Shown here one piece after another: positions 49,034 to 60,245 of a stretch of 64,000 nucleotides of DNA (within the stretch, counting starts at the first letter, position 1; every line of letters begins with the position of its first letter). Both the position numbers and the translations under genes were made by a program. The stretch is taken from the NCBI GenBank assembly GCA_027382625.1, contig JAJKFJ010021217.1:62001-126000 (forward strand), in the 5' to 3' direction. This DNA is from Tetmemena sp. SeJ-2015 (lineage: Eukaryota; Ciliophora; Spirotrichea; Sporadotrichida; Oxytrichidae). The notes beneath the pieces are model-generated. The model was given only the letters and a program-made list of their open reading frames with translations, was not told where the DNA came from and made no database searches.

Positions 49034-49991
49034 TCATAGTTTCTTTGGATTAAAATAAATAAATAATATATACATGCATATAAGAATTGGATTGAAGTGA
49101 ACTGCGCTTCTATTCATAGTTAAATCGCTGTTCAATTGAGCAGTAGCACCTCCTTTGTTAGAGATATTGCCGCTGAAACTCTGCTTTCCAAATTTATTAT
49201 GAAACTTGTGGAGAACATTCACGCTGGCGAATGAGCTCAGGGTGCTATTCATGGGATTTTTAAAGTTCCCTCCTGCTTATTAAAGTACAATCATTTTTAA
49301 AATCATACATAATAAAAGACTTAGACTTGAGCTGAAGTGGCCTCCGTCTTGATAGAGTGCAGACTCCTATTCAATATGTTATACTGCAATAAATCTTAGT
49401 TGTTGCTTTTAGGGGTGGTGAGCTGAGTGACTTAAAATGCTCTTTGTCTTTCAATTGATCTGTTGCTCGAAGCTGATTGAGACCTCTTAATCAGGTCTTT
49501 GATTTAAGATTAAATACACATGAATAAAATCTTTTTTATTTCTTAAAGCGTTTCTTTGGTATTGATCTAATCTATGGGAGAGCTTGCAAGAGTATCTTAG
49601 GTGGTTTCTTGGCAGACTAAGCTCTTAATTACTGATTGAGAGTGATGGTTCCTCCATTATTGATCTTGAAAACACCATTCAAACCTTGCATCTAACTTTG
49701 GTTTAGTGTCTGGTTCATGTTAACTTGTGTCCTATTAGGAAGGTACTGAGATTGCTGCAGCTGAGATGTTGAAGCAGCTATCTTCATTGTCTGGTTCATT
49801 TGGTTTTGCATCTGAGCAGAAACTGTCATGCTTTTATCAATTGAAGGCTTAGAATGAGGCTTCGTTTAAATAGGTGGTTTACTCACTCCATTCTTGGTTG
49901 GTTGCTTTGTGTGAGTAGTATTTTAATTAGCCTTTGACTTCTTCTCACTTCTATCAAACTACTTATCATTCATAATACTCCCGTTGTTCAT
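49034..49991 (-). CDS. Gln/Asn-rich protein, unknown
   Basis: Starts MNNGSIMNDKQFDRSEKK at 49991. It continues KSMTVSAQMQNQMNQTMKIA, NRTQVNMNQTLNQSQMQGL, GGTITLNQQLRAQSAKKPPK, then after a frame change SASSNRSIERQRAFQVTQL and ILNRSLHSIKTEATSAQVQ, and then FASVNVLHKFHNKFGKQSF and LNSDLTMNRSAVHFNPI, reaching TGA near 49034. Low complexity throughout; no domain recognised. IESs probably lie near 49495-49540 and 49265-49310. The last 20 residues may be IES read-through. Confidence 0.5.
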
Positions 49992-50080
49992 AGTTGCATT
50001 TGGATTATTATGATAATACAATAAGTGCAACTTTTTTATTTTAAAGAGTGAAAAATTATTGAGGGTGTCAAAGTTCTCTT

Positions 50081-50907
50081 ATGACTAGGAGCCTTACAGT
50101 TTAACCTTCCCTTGATCAAATTATTTCAAAAAGCGAGCCACGAAAGCGCTCTCTTGTCTTTCAAAGGTAAGTAGTTTGCTATACATACATTTGTCGCTGT
50201 TTACTTGGTTCGCAACAGAGTTTACAATTCGCCCTATTTTCGTGTCATACAGAGTCACAAACCTCTTCATCACTATTACAAAAATAAAAGAAGACTATAA
50301 CTCCCTAAAATACAATATAAGTTGCTTCAATACTGGCTTGACTTTCGCCTTGGTGATTCTAGTTTGCATATTCTACTTGGAAATGTGATGATGATCTGTG
50401 ATATGCTTATCCTCGCCACTTACTCCTATGTTTACTATATGCTCTACTGATTCTCCTCTTAGGCCTCTTTCTATTTCCTGACAGGAGTTACAAGTTCTGC
50501 TCATTTATCCCCAAGAAGCGCATGTACTTATCGCCGAACTGCTTCTATTTCACTTCGTTCAAATCTTACTAGGCTCTCACATTGGAGGGATCAAAGTCAG
50601 AGAGCTCGAGGATTATAGGTATTGCAAATTCACCCGAAGTGTTCTAACCTGTGGGTTTATCCCTATCCTTTGCCTACTTTAACGAAATTCAATATAGCAA
50701 TGATGGAACATCATTTTAATGAAAGAAGCAGAGCTCCAAAACTCTAATGCCCTTGGTAATTGGTTTGAGGATGAGATGCATTCGGTTGCAAGTGATTATT
50801 AGACTAGGCGTTTTAGCCTGTATTATTGCCACTCATGTTGTCAATTTAAATCATTTGAGTTTACCAATAAATATGAAAGTTAGAATGTGAATGGTATGAG
50901 CGAATGA
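50081..50907 (+). CDS. Multi-pass membrane protein, unknown
   Basis: Begins MTRSLTVQPSLDQIISKSEP at 50081, then a probable intron at about 50164. It continues FVAVYLVRNRVYNSPYFRV, KIQYKLLQYWLDFRLGDSSL and hydrophobic segments (GNVMMICDMLILATYSYVYY and LILLLGLFLFPDRSYKF), then SFIPKKRMYLSPNCFYFTSF, PEVFQPVGLSLSFAYFNEI, NALGNWFEDEMHSVASDYQ and a Cys-containing end with TGA 50905-50907. Between the two hydrophobic segments a frame change fits a 5-nt unit with a CT repeat near 50441. No family was recognised. Its 3' end overlaps the 3' end of the convergent gene by about 55 nt. Confidence 0.5.
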
Positions 50908-53900
50908 GTTCTTTCCATCTATCTATCTGACTAGGAATTTAATGAACTCTCTGATATTTTGGAAGAGCAGAGGGATCTCAATCTTCTTGAAAATAGAGCG
51001 GGAGAAGCTTTCCTTAATGAGATTGAGAGTCTTTCTATTCTACAGCTTTGGAGTGCCATTTTCACTGCCGCCCTCATTCTAGTCTTTGAGTAAAAGCGCT
51101 TTTAACTTTCTTGAACTGTTAGGCCCATCCTCATCATAAGAGGGTATACGCTTGTGGGATATAGTGGCTGTAGTATGTGCCTTCTAGAGCTAGGACTGAT
51201 TCAAAACACCATCCTGAGGGCCCTTCATGATGCCCAAATCCAAGTTTAATCTAGGGTCGTCATTCCCTCCTATACTTCCTATTCTCTTCTTGAACATGCA
51301 ATATTTTGATATGACTTTTAAATCAATGAACATGCTTCTTATCTTCTGTATTTGGGTGACTTTCTCTCTGTGTAATTCAAGAGCTTGATAAGGCCACACT
51401 TATTTGTAGGTGAGGAAAATTTACTCTAGCTTATCATCTATCTTGACCTCTGAAATATCTCTGATGAGTGAGAGCTTGTACGCATATACATTTGTCTGCT
51501 CATTTAGGCACCACTTAAAGCGAGCTAAATGAAAGTTGACTCTTGATAACTCTCTTGAAAACAGAAGGAGATCGCTTTAACGCTGGTACAAGTCCCAAAG
51601 ACTTTTCTAAATGTAACTCCCTGCTATGAAAGTCTATTTGAATCGCTATTGTAAATTAAAAGCATTTTTTAATCTTAATGCAAACAGAAATTTGGAATAA
51701 TCGAGGCAGTTTTACCCTCGCTGTTTACAAATGATCCATAGTTTTTGTCATGCTGGAGAAGACTTGTATCTACTATAAAAATCTCCTCTTGATCATCTGA
51801 GAGCTTTTTAAGATTTATTTGCTCAACCAGTACCTATTTGGCATTTTCAAGTTCTTTCAGTAAGTCAACTTAAATTTAAGCATCTAACTTTAATTAACAA
51901 CCTTCACCTTATTCAATTCTTCGTAATCTTTCAGTAGCATAGTTTACTGTATCTATAGTCGATCAAAACCCTTCTATCATGACTGTAGCATCGATCTATA
52001 TTCCATTCATCCCCATTGAAATTCCATCCCCCATTTCCTCTGGTTGAGAAGTGAACTACAATAATTTCTAATGCAATTGCTCCATAGTACGATTGAATTC
52101 CAACTCTTGAGTTTGCAAAGTAGATAAATTATGGTGATGGCTGGCTGCGTGACTTAAATGGTTCTGATATTTACTTCTTTGGGCTGGGGTGGAACTATTA
52201 GATCGCTTGACACTTCCAGAAGACTGAGCTGAAATATATTAGTTCTAATTTCTCGAACTTTAGTTCTGAGATTGATTCCTATTGCGATTTTTCTGCTTAG
52301 AGCCCATTCCAGAATTTCCATGATGCAGGGTTAATTACTTGTGAGGGGCTAGTACTTTTCGAGCCACTATAGAATTAGAAGATGCCATTTAAGTTTTGAG
52401 ATTCATAACCAGCTAACTCTCTTTCCTGTACTTAGCAAGTTAAAGTGACTTGATCTTTATTCTATCCTTCAATAACTCAATCTCCTAAACCTTGCCCCCA
52501 TCATTATCTTTCTCATCTAATTTAAGGGTGTGATCTTTGGCATACTTTGCTTATGAACCAATATGTTCTAAAGTCAGAGTGTTCTAATGGGCTTTTAACT
52601 TGCTAGTGGTGCTGCTGTCATACTTATATCTCAGGCCTAGTAAGCTTTAAAACATGCTGGCTATCTCGATCTGCTAAGAGAGGATGTAGAGATCTCTGAA
52701 ATTCTCTTTTCCAAAAATCATAGATGCATCACAAATACACAAGACGCATAATATTTCCCACAGCTATCATCTTCTTTCTTGCACTTTCCTTGTGTAGATT
52801 GAAAGCGCTTCCCTTCTTAAACTGGGATTCACTCCTCACCTGGAGATCTTTCCCACCCGATCCGTTTGGATTAGGATTGCCACCAGCTCTAGTAAGCTGC
52901 ACTCCCATCATTCTAATCTTATTAGCCTTGTTCTCTTGCTCTTCTTCTAAGAACTCTTCAACTCTCTCTTTCAAAGTGTGCGCTAGCTCTTTCTTGTGCT
53001 CCTTAATTTGAACTTTGCACTGCTTCATCTTAGCGTCTTGAAGTTTCACCCTCATGGAGTTAGTCTGCTTAATTCTATCCAGGATGAGATGAATCTTCTA
53101 TTGAAATTCGAAGTAGGGCCTGATTTCATTAACCTTGGCTATGTCGTAGGTTCTTTGCTCTCTAATGGTTATGAACAAGAAGAATAAATGTCATAACCAG
53201 TGAATATACTACTTCTAGTAGAAATTGAACATGTTCTGCAGCATATCTTTGTCTAGCTTCACTGCTTCAGCAGCTACTTGAGTTGAAGCTATCTTCTCTA
53301 TAAGATATTCCTTGGTCTTGAGTAAAGCGTCTGTGTTGAACACCTCTGAGTATTTCTTTTGCTCTCTCAGCTGCTCCAATCTATTGAGATGTGGACTTGT
53401 GAAATTGTAATCTATCTTCAAATTTAAGTTTAAATGACTTGAGCTCTTAGGTCTGACTTGGCCTATTCTCCTAGAAATAGTGAGTCTGTTCGAGACTGAA
53501 TGGCTGTTAAAGGTAGTGTCCTATCCTCCTAGAGTAGTGGTATCATGTAGAGAGTCGTAGCTGTGCTATCTCTAGCTGAGGAGGATGCTACCTCTTGCAC
53601 TGGCTCCTTCTTGGAAGTAGCTCGGCAAATAACCCACATTAGAGAAGGGATTTAAATTGCTCTAGTAGTCTTTGTGCAGATTGCTGGCTGAGTTATGCTG
53701 CTGTAAGTTGATTCCCGAAGTATTATGGTAAGAGTATTCGGCCTGTTTGGTTATGACTGTTCCAGTCTTTTGATTATGAATGACGATCTCAGACAAAATA
53801 AATGTACTATAGAATAATTTTTGCATGTGGATTTATTGATAAGACTCCAAATTCTATTTAGTGTTGAAGTTAGTCATAGTTTAGCTCATTTGGCCGACAG

Positions 53901-54351
53901 CAGGTACAGACTCCCCTCTTTCTTTCCCCTTGAGTTTTTCATTATTCTGTTTGCTGTTGAAGAGCATGATACTCCTCACCTGGAGACGTGAGTTCGAGCT
54001 ATCATAGTTGTCTTCGTTTTTTCTCACTCTTGTCAAGACAGACAGCTCCCCCTTTAGTGCTTGCAGTTAGTCTGCCTTTCTTCTTAAATCGTCTTCAAGA
54101 GTGTTCGCTAACTGCCTTAACTACAAGAAAAAAGGATTTAAAAAGAATTATTGAGAAAAAGAAAAAGTAAGAAAGAATTGAAGAAGGAGGAGGAGGAGGA
54201 GGATCAAGAAAGCCTTTTCCTAAAACACAAATTGAGCATATACCTTAGTGATATCTTATATCTTTTCTGCATCAGATTGACTTGCTGTTTAATCTGGCTG
54301 ACTGTATTGTTTCTTACTCTGAGGTACTGGAGGTGGTTTCTAAGTTTTCAT
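50851..54351 (-). CDS. Long coiled-coil protein, unknown
   Basis: Starts MKTQKPPPVPQSKKQYSQP at 54351; a GT-AG intron (about 54120-54245) leads to LRQLANTLEDDLRRKADQLQ. Coding blocks: TRVRKNEDNYDSSNSRLQV, KAEYSYHNTSG-like Ser/His-rich sequence, SPHLNRLEQLREQKKYSEVF, KEYLIEKIASTQVAAEAVKL, KMKQCKVQIKEHKKELAH, ERVEEFLEEEQENKANKIR, NFRDLYILSQQIEIASMFQS, KEVLVEQINLKKLSDDQEE and EKVTQIQKIRSMFIDLKVI, then KTLNLIKESFSRSIFKKIE. Helical heptads dominate, with Gln/Ser-rich linkers, so a structural protein of the cytoskeleton is plausible but unproven. A 16-bp direct repeat links 52830 and 53975 (see findings). Many IESs remain unresolved. Confidence 0.6.
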
Positions 54352-54452
54352 TTTAGCAGATAAATTATTCATAGAACAAGAATTAAAAAAAGTCAATTCA
54401 ATCTCTTTCTAGATGCTTAATCAGAACCAAAGCATTAGATTGAAATAACTAA

Positions 54453-55170
54453 TCACTATAATAGATTTAAACTGCCTGTCCCTCCCAGATTTTCTTCTAA
54501 GAGTACTTTCCTAGCTTATATTTTGGGCACTAGCACCTTGGCCAGCTTCCTAATATCGATGAGTCCATCGTGATTGGTTGAGGCACCCCCTTTCTTATCT
54601 TTACTCAGACTTCCCTGCTTCTTAATTTCCTCCTGTTTATCTTCATCCTCGTCATCCTGGTCTTCTAAGGACATGGCTAGTCTCACGAACTCATTTACCT
54701 CCTCAGGCGTGAACACCTCACCCATAGAAGTAAGTTGCTGCACAAGAAGATCCTTGTGGATAAAGCCATCTGCTCCCTAATCCAACTCCTCAAGTGCTCT
54801 CAGCACATCCAGCTCACTGTCATCCTCAAACTGAAACTCAGACAGCAGTTGGATCAAAATTATTTCTCTATATTTCATATTACTTATTTATGGATGAGGT
54901 CGTTGAGAGTGAAGTAGCCCCTGTGTTTCTTATCAATTTCATATTGAAGTTCCACTGCGTCCACCTCTGAGATATTCTTATTAGTAGTCTGAGCAGCTGA
55001 GGCAGTTGGTCAACGGTGATGCGTCCTCTGTTCCCCTAGTCAAAAGCTTTGAAGATCTCTGTGACCTGTGCGATTTGATCCTCCTCCACGTGCACGTACT
55101 CTTTGCGGAAGGTTATATTCGGAGGCAGGCTCAAGTCTTGAATTTGCACCAGCGCTGATGAAGATGACAT
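54453..55170 (-). CDS. Calmodulin-like EF-hand protein
   Basis: Starts MSSSSALVQIQDLSLPPNIT at 55170 (a Met upstream at 55227 is also in frame). Four EF-type units: TEIFKAFDQGNRGRITVDQL, LQYEIDKKHRGYFTLNDL, ALEELDQGADGFIHKDLL and, after a long acidic insert (LEDQDDEDEDKQEE), STNHDGLIDIRKLAKVL. Loops 3 and 4 keep more acidic ligands than 1 and 2, so calcium binding is likely uneven. It ends at TGA 54455-54453 after EENLGGTGSLNLLQ. The size and four-unit layout resemble calmodulin or centrin with an insertion; axonemal EF-hand proteins are an alternative. IESs or introns lie near 54870-54900 and 54970-54990. Confidence 0.75.
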
Positions 55171-55554
55171 TAGTTTCTTGCAATTATAGATTATTTTGTA
55201 TCTGATTAATAATTTAATTCTCATCAATAAGTTTTAAAGTGTGTTCTTATTAGAGATTGATAATCCACGTTGGCTGGTTGTAATTTTTGTAGCTCTGAGC
55301 AAATTGAAGTGAGAAAATTAGTTGTTTTTTAAACGTTAGCAATATTGCTAAATCATTTCAAATCTTTTATAGACAAAGCAACTTTCTTGCTTTCAATTTT
55401 TATTTCTTCAATACTAAGCTCGAATATATTTAATGCAGTAAAGTAATCCTTGGCAAATTAAAACCCAATAAAAATATACTTAAAATAATCACTTACAAAG
55501 TATACCATTTATAATGACTAGAAATCTTAAATTAAAGTATCTATATTAATTTGA
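55171..55554. other. AT-rich region upstream of the Piwi gene
   Basis: Lies between divergent starts of the EF-hand and Piwi genes. A+T-rich with homopolymer runs; no separate feature recognised. Confidence 0.45.
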
Positions 55555-58500
55555 ATGTAGCAGAATCAGAATCAGTTTTAGCAGAGAAATATAGATAGTA
55601 GAAGCAGAAGCAGAGAAAGAGAGGGCGGCTTCAATCAACCTATCAATTCAAATAGGGGGTACAACTATAGAGGTCGTGGCAATAACCCTAGAGGAATAAA
55701 TAACATTCACTCACTATTTTAGGATATTCTATATTTACAGGAACTGATCGCAGCTCGTTAAACTCAGCTTTTAGGCAGGGTCCGCAAGTTTCCCTTCTCT
55801 CTTAAAGAGGGTCCATTCAGTTGCAGTCAAACTACTTCAAATTTGGAATGAGGAACATCAGGAACTAACTTAATCTACAAACTATAAGGAATAGTTAAAA
55901 TATATTTTTGTCTTAATCTGTACTCAATTACATTCGCCCTCGAGAATGGGAGAGAGGCAGACATGTCCACAAAGAAACAAACACTAAGGAATGTCAGAGA
56001 ACAGCTGCAAACGGATTTACGGGAAGTACATTCACTAACATGAATATGAATACAATAAAGTAATTACCAACTCTTGAATGTTAGACTATATATTTTGTGA
56101 TTAGCTAGAGTGAAAATCTGATTTCGCAAATTTATGTGGAGGAGTCTTAAGTGATTACCGTACCTTGTCAAGATTATTAGGTGCAAGTTAATTAAAAAGC
56201 TACTCTTATCTTTTTTCCTCATTTCTTTTTCTAAAGTGACTATCAGCTTCCAAAACTCCTTCAGCCTGAATGAAATATCGAGTGGTGACAACCCAACATG
56301 TCGAAACTGCTGAACTATGTGCTGATTCTTTGCAAGAGAGCCCTGCTGGATGAGAAATTTGAGCAGATAGGGAAATTCCCGACCTTTTATTCTGCGGAGC
56401 AGGCGGTTAAGATAAATCAAGTTCAAGTTAGAGATGTGGCCTGGCTACGAAATGTCAGTGAGGTGCCTGAGTGATGGCATTTTCCTAAATGTGGACACAA
56501 GGACGAAGTTCCTAAGCCAGACTACCATGTATGATAAGATAAGGACGCTGCTGAAGGAGAGATACTCAGAGGCTGAGATCAAGGCTCAGCTTTTTGCGGA
56601 TGGAAAGCCAATTATAATCACTAAGTACAATTCGAGACAGTATACCATTGACGACATAGTCTTATAAAAATATGTATACCCTATAATCAATTAAAGACAT
56701 CAGGTTTGATATTGCTGGATTAAGAGAGTTCATCGTCTTAAATATCTACGATTATTTAATTAGGCAATATAGCTGAGAATTTAATAAAAAAGAGAATTAA
56801 ATTAGATATTAAATTAAAATGGAATAAATCAGTGGCAGTTTAAGTGTGTCCAATTTAAATAATAATTACACCATTCGATTCAGCATGAAATTCTAAGAAC
56901 TTTTTATCCTTGTGATCATTTTGCTAAATGTGGACACAGCACGAGTTATCAGCCCAACACCAAAGTTATTAAATGAGGAGCGATGAGGAGAGATAGAGGC
57001 GTGAGTCAAGGCTCAGCTCTTTCAGACGGAAAGCAGATAATACGAAAGATGAAATTAAGACGAAAAACTTATGAAATATTGATTTCCCTATGAATCAAAT
57101 AAAGAATCAGGGTTGAATTGCTTGATTCAACTGAACATTTATGAGTCTCCATTTAATTATTAAAATCATCCGATCTTTAATTTAAATTACCTAATATTAC
57201 CCCTCAAAACCACAAATTTGAGTGGCTGTACTAAAACCCAGAAACCCTTGTAAAGGAGAGGATAGTCACGAACATGATAGAGTATTTCTAACTCAAGTAC
57301 AACATCAGGATTCCAAACAGCGATGGAGCCTAGCCTTGCCATGATCGTCGAGAGAGGCTTCACAACAACAGTCCTTCCCTCCTCTTTGTGTAACGATGCG
57401 GGCTTGCCTAAAGATTTCACAAAGGACTCTTCAAAGATGAAGAACCTCCAGTCTTACAAAGTCATGAACCCAAGGGACAGGTACGAACGCATCTACGACA
57501 TCATTCAAAGAATCAAGGAGAATGCGATATTCAGAGAGTGGGAGATAGGCTTGCACTCTGAATTTGCCACTGTGAAGGCCAAGCAACTCACTCATCCCGA
57601 GGTCTATAATCAATACAACACTCTTGTCAAGCATTTAAGATTACGAATAGAAGCGTTTTCCACACACTGAGCCAGTCAATCTGGGTTTCGAGAGATGGGC
57701 ACTTGTTTATTCGGATGAGTAGAGAGAGTATGAATTGGCTACTTAGCTCTTCACCTATATGCAGTAAGCTTCAAGGTAGCTGGGTATAAGAGTGGAGGAG
57801 CCTCAGTGGGTGCAGGTCCCAAATGGCAATTCGTCTAATAGTTTGATAGAGGCTATTAAAGCTGATATAGACCCCTCTTACACTCAATTCATAGTAGTTT
57901 AGATAGGCAATAGGAATCTAAGAGCCGATATAAAGCGCTTCATTGATCAGGAATTTGGCCTACCCTCGCAGTTTGTAGTATCGAGCACTGTTTCTTAATT
58001 TTTATTTCCAGGTGTATTGAAGGCGGCAGAATTAGACTAGGGCCGTTCGGGATGATTCTAAAATAGATTAATGCTAAATTAAGAAAGGATCTCTATAGGT
58101 TAAGCTTACCCTCGCTTCGTCGAACTATCGTGATAGGAATAGATGCCGCAAATAAAGGCAACCACGCTTATATAGGACTCACAGCTTATTAGAAATAATA
58201 TTAAATTATCTTCATCTTAATTTTAATTAAGTTTTGTTTAAAATTCTAACTTATAATTTTAATTTTTTATAACAATAAAGCACTAAAATGAATTTAAATA
58301 ATTATAGATAAGAAATGAGAATTTAAATTATTTTTACAGCGTCATACAATCCTCAGCTGACCTAGTATTACTCTCAGTTGTATTAGTAAGCACTACCAGC
58401 AAAAAAGGATTTTCCCAACTTCTATGAGCGAGATATTCATATAGCCAGCTAGCGCAAGGATATGATACTGGCTTTCATCACTCAGGCCTTAAAGCTTTAC

Positions 58501-59174
58501 TAGGAGAAGAGTTAAGGACTCCTCCCTGAAAAGATTCTCATACTTAGAGATGGCTAATTAATTAAAAATAACCTATTTTATTATTGTTATGGCATCGGAG
58601 GAGAAAAATAAACTCACACTTGCTTGGAAGTGGAGGTGAGCGAAGTGGTGAGCTACTTGAACTTATTCCAACAAAATTACTGCCCTCAGGTGCTATACTG
58701 CTTCATAGATAAGCTCAGTAGTTTGCGACTGTTCATGCGCAGTAATGAGGATGTTTGGAATCCAGGGCCAGGAACAGTGCTAGATTCTGCTTTAGTTGAT
58801 AACTAGGGCGATCAGATTTTTGACTTTTATATGATTCCGTAGAAAGCTCCTATTGCAACAGCTCGCCCTGTTCATTACTCAGTGGTCTACAATCTAAATA
58901 AAAATTTCCTCTTTCTGATTGCCCATTTAATTTAATTAAATTCTCTCCAAGAAGATAAGAAGGCCATCGAAACATTTATCTATCACCTTTGTTACTTAAA
59001 GTCAACATAGTCTTATAATCAACTTTTAAATTTTGTTACGGGTACTTTAACTTCGTGGGACCGATTAAAGTGCCAGCCGCTGTAATGTACGCTCGGAAAC
59101 TTATCCAATACGCCATTGAAAATAAAATAGACTCGCCTAACGAGGCGCTCAGCTATAACTTGCACTACCTCTGA
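55555..59174 (+). CDS. Piwi-family Argonaute protein
   Basis: The ATG at 55555 begins a Gln- and Arg/Gly-rich N-terminus (NYRGRGNNPRG). Next come RGSIQLQSNYFKFGMRN, RALLDEKFEQIGKFPTFYSA and the PAZ opening MWPGYEMSVRCLSDGIFLNV, DTRTKFLSQTTMYDKIRTLL, NMIEYFQLKYNIRIPN, SLAMIVERGFTTTVLPSSLC and KVMNPRDRYERIYDIIQRI. PIWI domain: TIVIGIDAANKGNHAYIGL (first catalytic Asp), KILILRDGQ (second Asp), LEVEVSEVVSYLNLFQQNYC, NPGPGTVLDSALVDNQGDQI, ARPVHYSVVYN (His) and the end FVGPIKVPAAVMYARKLIQY with TGA 59172-59174. So it is probably slicer-competent. In these ciliates Piwi-bound RNAs mark DNA to keep during genome rearrangement. The gene is itself broken by many IESs, including an AT-rich one near 58195-58345, one near 58555-58600 and one of about 500 nt (56720-57225). 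Confidence 0.93.
56409..56418 (+). other. Very short IES (10 nt), pointer AAG
   Basis: AAG at 56409-56411 and 56419-56421. Removing 10 nt turns a frame that stops at 56471 into SAEQAVKFKLEMWPGYEMSV, as expected for Piwi. Confidence 0.75.
56920..57120 (+). repeat. Decayed duplicate of the upstream Piwi coding segment
   Basis: Shares long stretches with 56485-56715: CTAAATGTGGACACA, GGAGAGATA, TCAAGGCTCAGCT, GACGGAAAGC (versus GATGGAAAGC) and AATCAA...TCAGG, in the same order but with indels and stops. It lies inside the DNA that must be removed between the PAZ segment and the next coding segment. Confidence 0.75.
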
Positions 59175-59389
59175 TTGGCAAATTGCCAAATATTTTCTTT
59201 CCAATATCAGCTATGAATAATAAGAATATCTTATTTAATTTTGTAAAATTTGTTGTTTTAGTGCTCTTTATTTCTTTTCTTTTGCTCCTCTCAAATTCAA
59301 AATTTCAAGTTCATAAAGCAAAGTTGAGAAAAAAGTAAATCTTAATATACGTACACAAATTAAAAAAATTAGAGAGGTTATAAATTTAA

Positions 59390-60243
59390 ATGTGGAAGAT
59401 ATTGAGAATTTTTTAAAATTAAGATTCAAGAGCCAAAGCAAAAGATTCAAAGAGATAAAAGCCAGCCAAACTAAGGAGGTAATAAATTTGCTATTTGAAG
59501 AAAGATGGCCCTCCCTCTCAAATGTAGGACTATGAAAACCACTGGAGAAGAAAAACTAGGAAGTGCTATTGCTTGGGAATTGGGAGGTGGTTCCAAGTCT
59601 GTAGAGAGAACACAGGCAAAGGCATCGAGGGCAAGACCAAACTTTTTCAGATTATATTCATGATGCTGATCGCTCTTCTAATAAATATTAGCACACCTTT
59701 ATTTAAGCTTGTTTTCAAATATCGAGAATCATAATTGATATAAGTGAATTTAGTCGGAGATTTCCTTCTTCATCTCGGATACAGATAGATGGGCTACAGA
59801 GACTTTTTAAATGTTGAGCCATACCCTGAGGATTTCACGCTCCCAAGGCATGCAGTTGCTTATAAAGGCTACGTTGGTGGGCCAACCAAAGGAGGGCACT
59901 TCTATTTCTTGCTTATGGGCTACATCAAATGCTTCACTCAAGCTCAATACTTTATATAAGAAGCTCAATCTGGATAAGTGGCCTCGTTTCGATGTATCAG
60001 TTCTTTGATTTCGTGCCAGAGGCTCATGTCGTCGTTGTATTCCTCGGAGGTAAATGAAAGTAAATTAAAAAGATTGGCTAAAAACTTATTTCATAATCGA
60101 GAATTTGAGAAATAGATATCCAAATGATGATCAGGGAATTTATTGAGAGGTCCATACGACATCTTGCAGATCCAAAATTCCAATTGAATGAGCTTGCAAT
60201 GAAGTAGGATATTATTTAATTTAATGAACGCACCTTATATTGA
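59390..60243 (+). CDS. Membrane protein with Arg/Lys-rich N-terminus, unknown
   Basis: Starts MWKILRIFQNQDSRAKAKDS at 59390 and is open through DYENHWRRKTRKCYCLGIG and GKGIEGKTKLFQIIFMML, a helix (IALLINISTPLFKLVF), GDFLLHLGYRQMGYRDFLN, PEDFTLPRHAVAYKGYVGG, and FYFLLMGYIKCFTQAQ. After a frame change comes MYQFFDFVPEAHVVVVFLGG, and after an intron or IES (about 60048-60120) MIREFIERSIRHLADPKFQL, then NELAMKQDIIQFNERTLY and TGA 60241-60243. No family was recognised; topology suggests at least two membrane-embedded segments. It converges on the zinc-finger ligase gene. Confidence 0.55.
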
Positions 60244-60245
60244 CA

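Noticed and set aside
56064..56426. 120-residue minus-strand ORF
   Set aside because: Plus strand carries RALLDEKFEQIGKF, matching Piwi just before PAZ; the minus ORF is a shadow spanning an AT-rich IES.
57187..57420. Minus-strand ORF in the Piwi region
   Set aside because: Opposite strand encodes the conserved Piwi linker NMIEYFQLKY and SLAMIVERGF; the minus reading has no such features.
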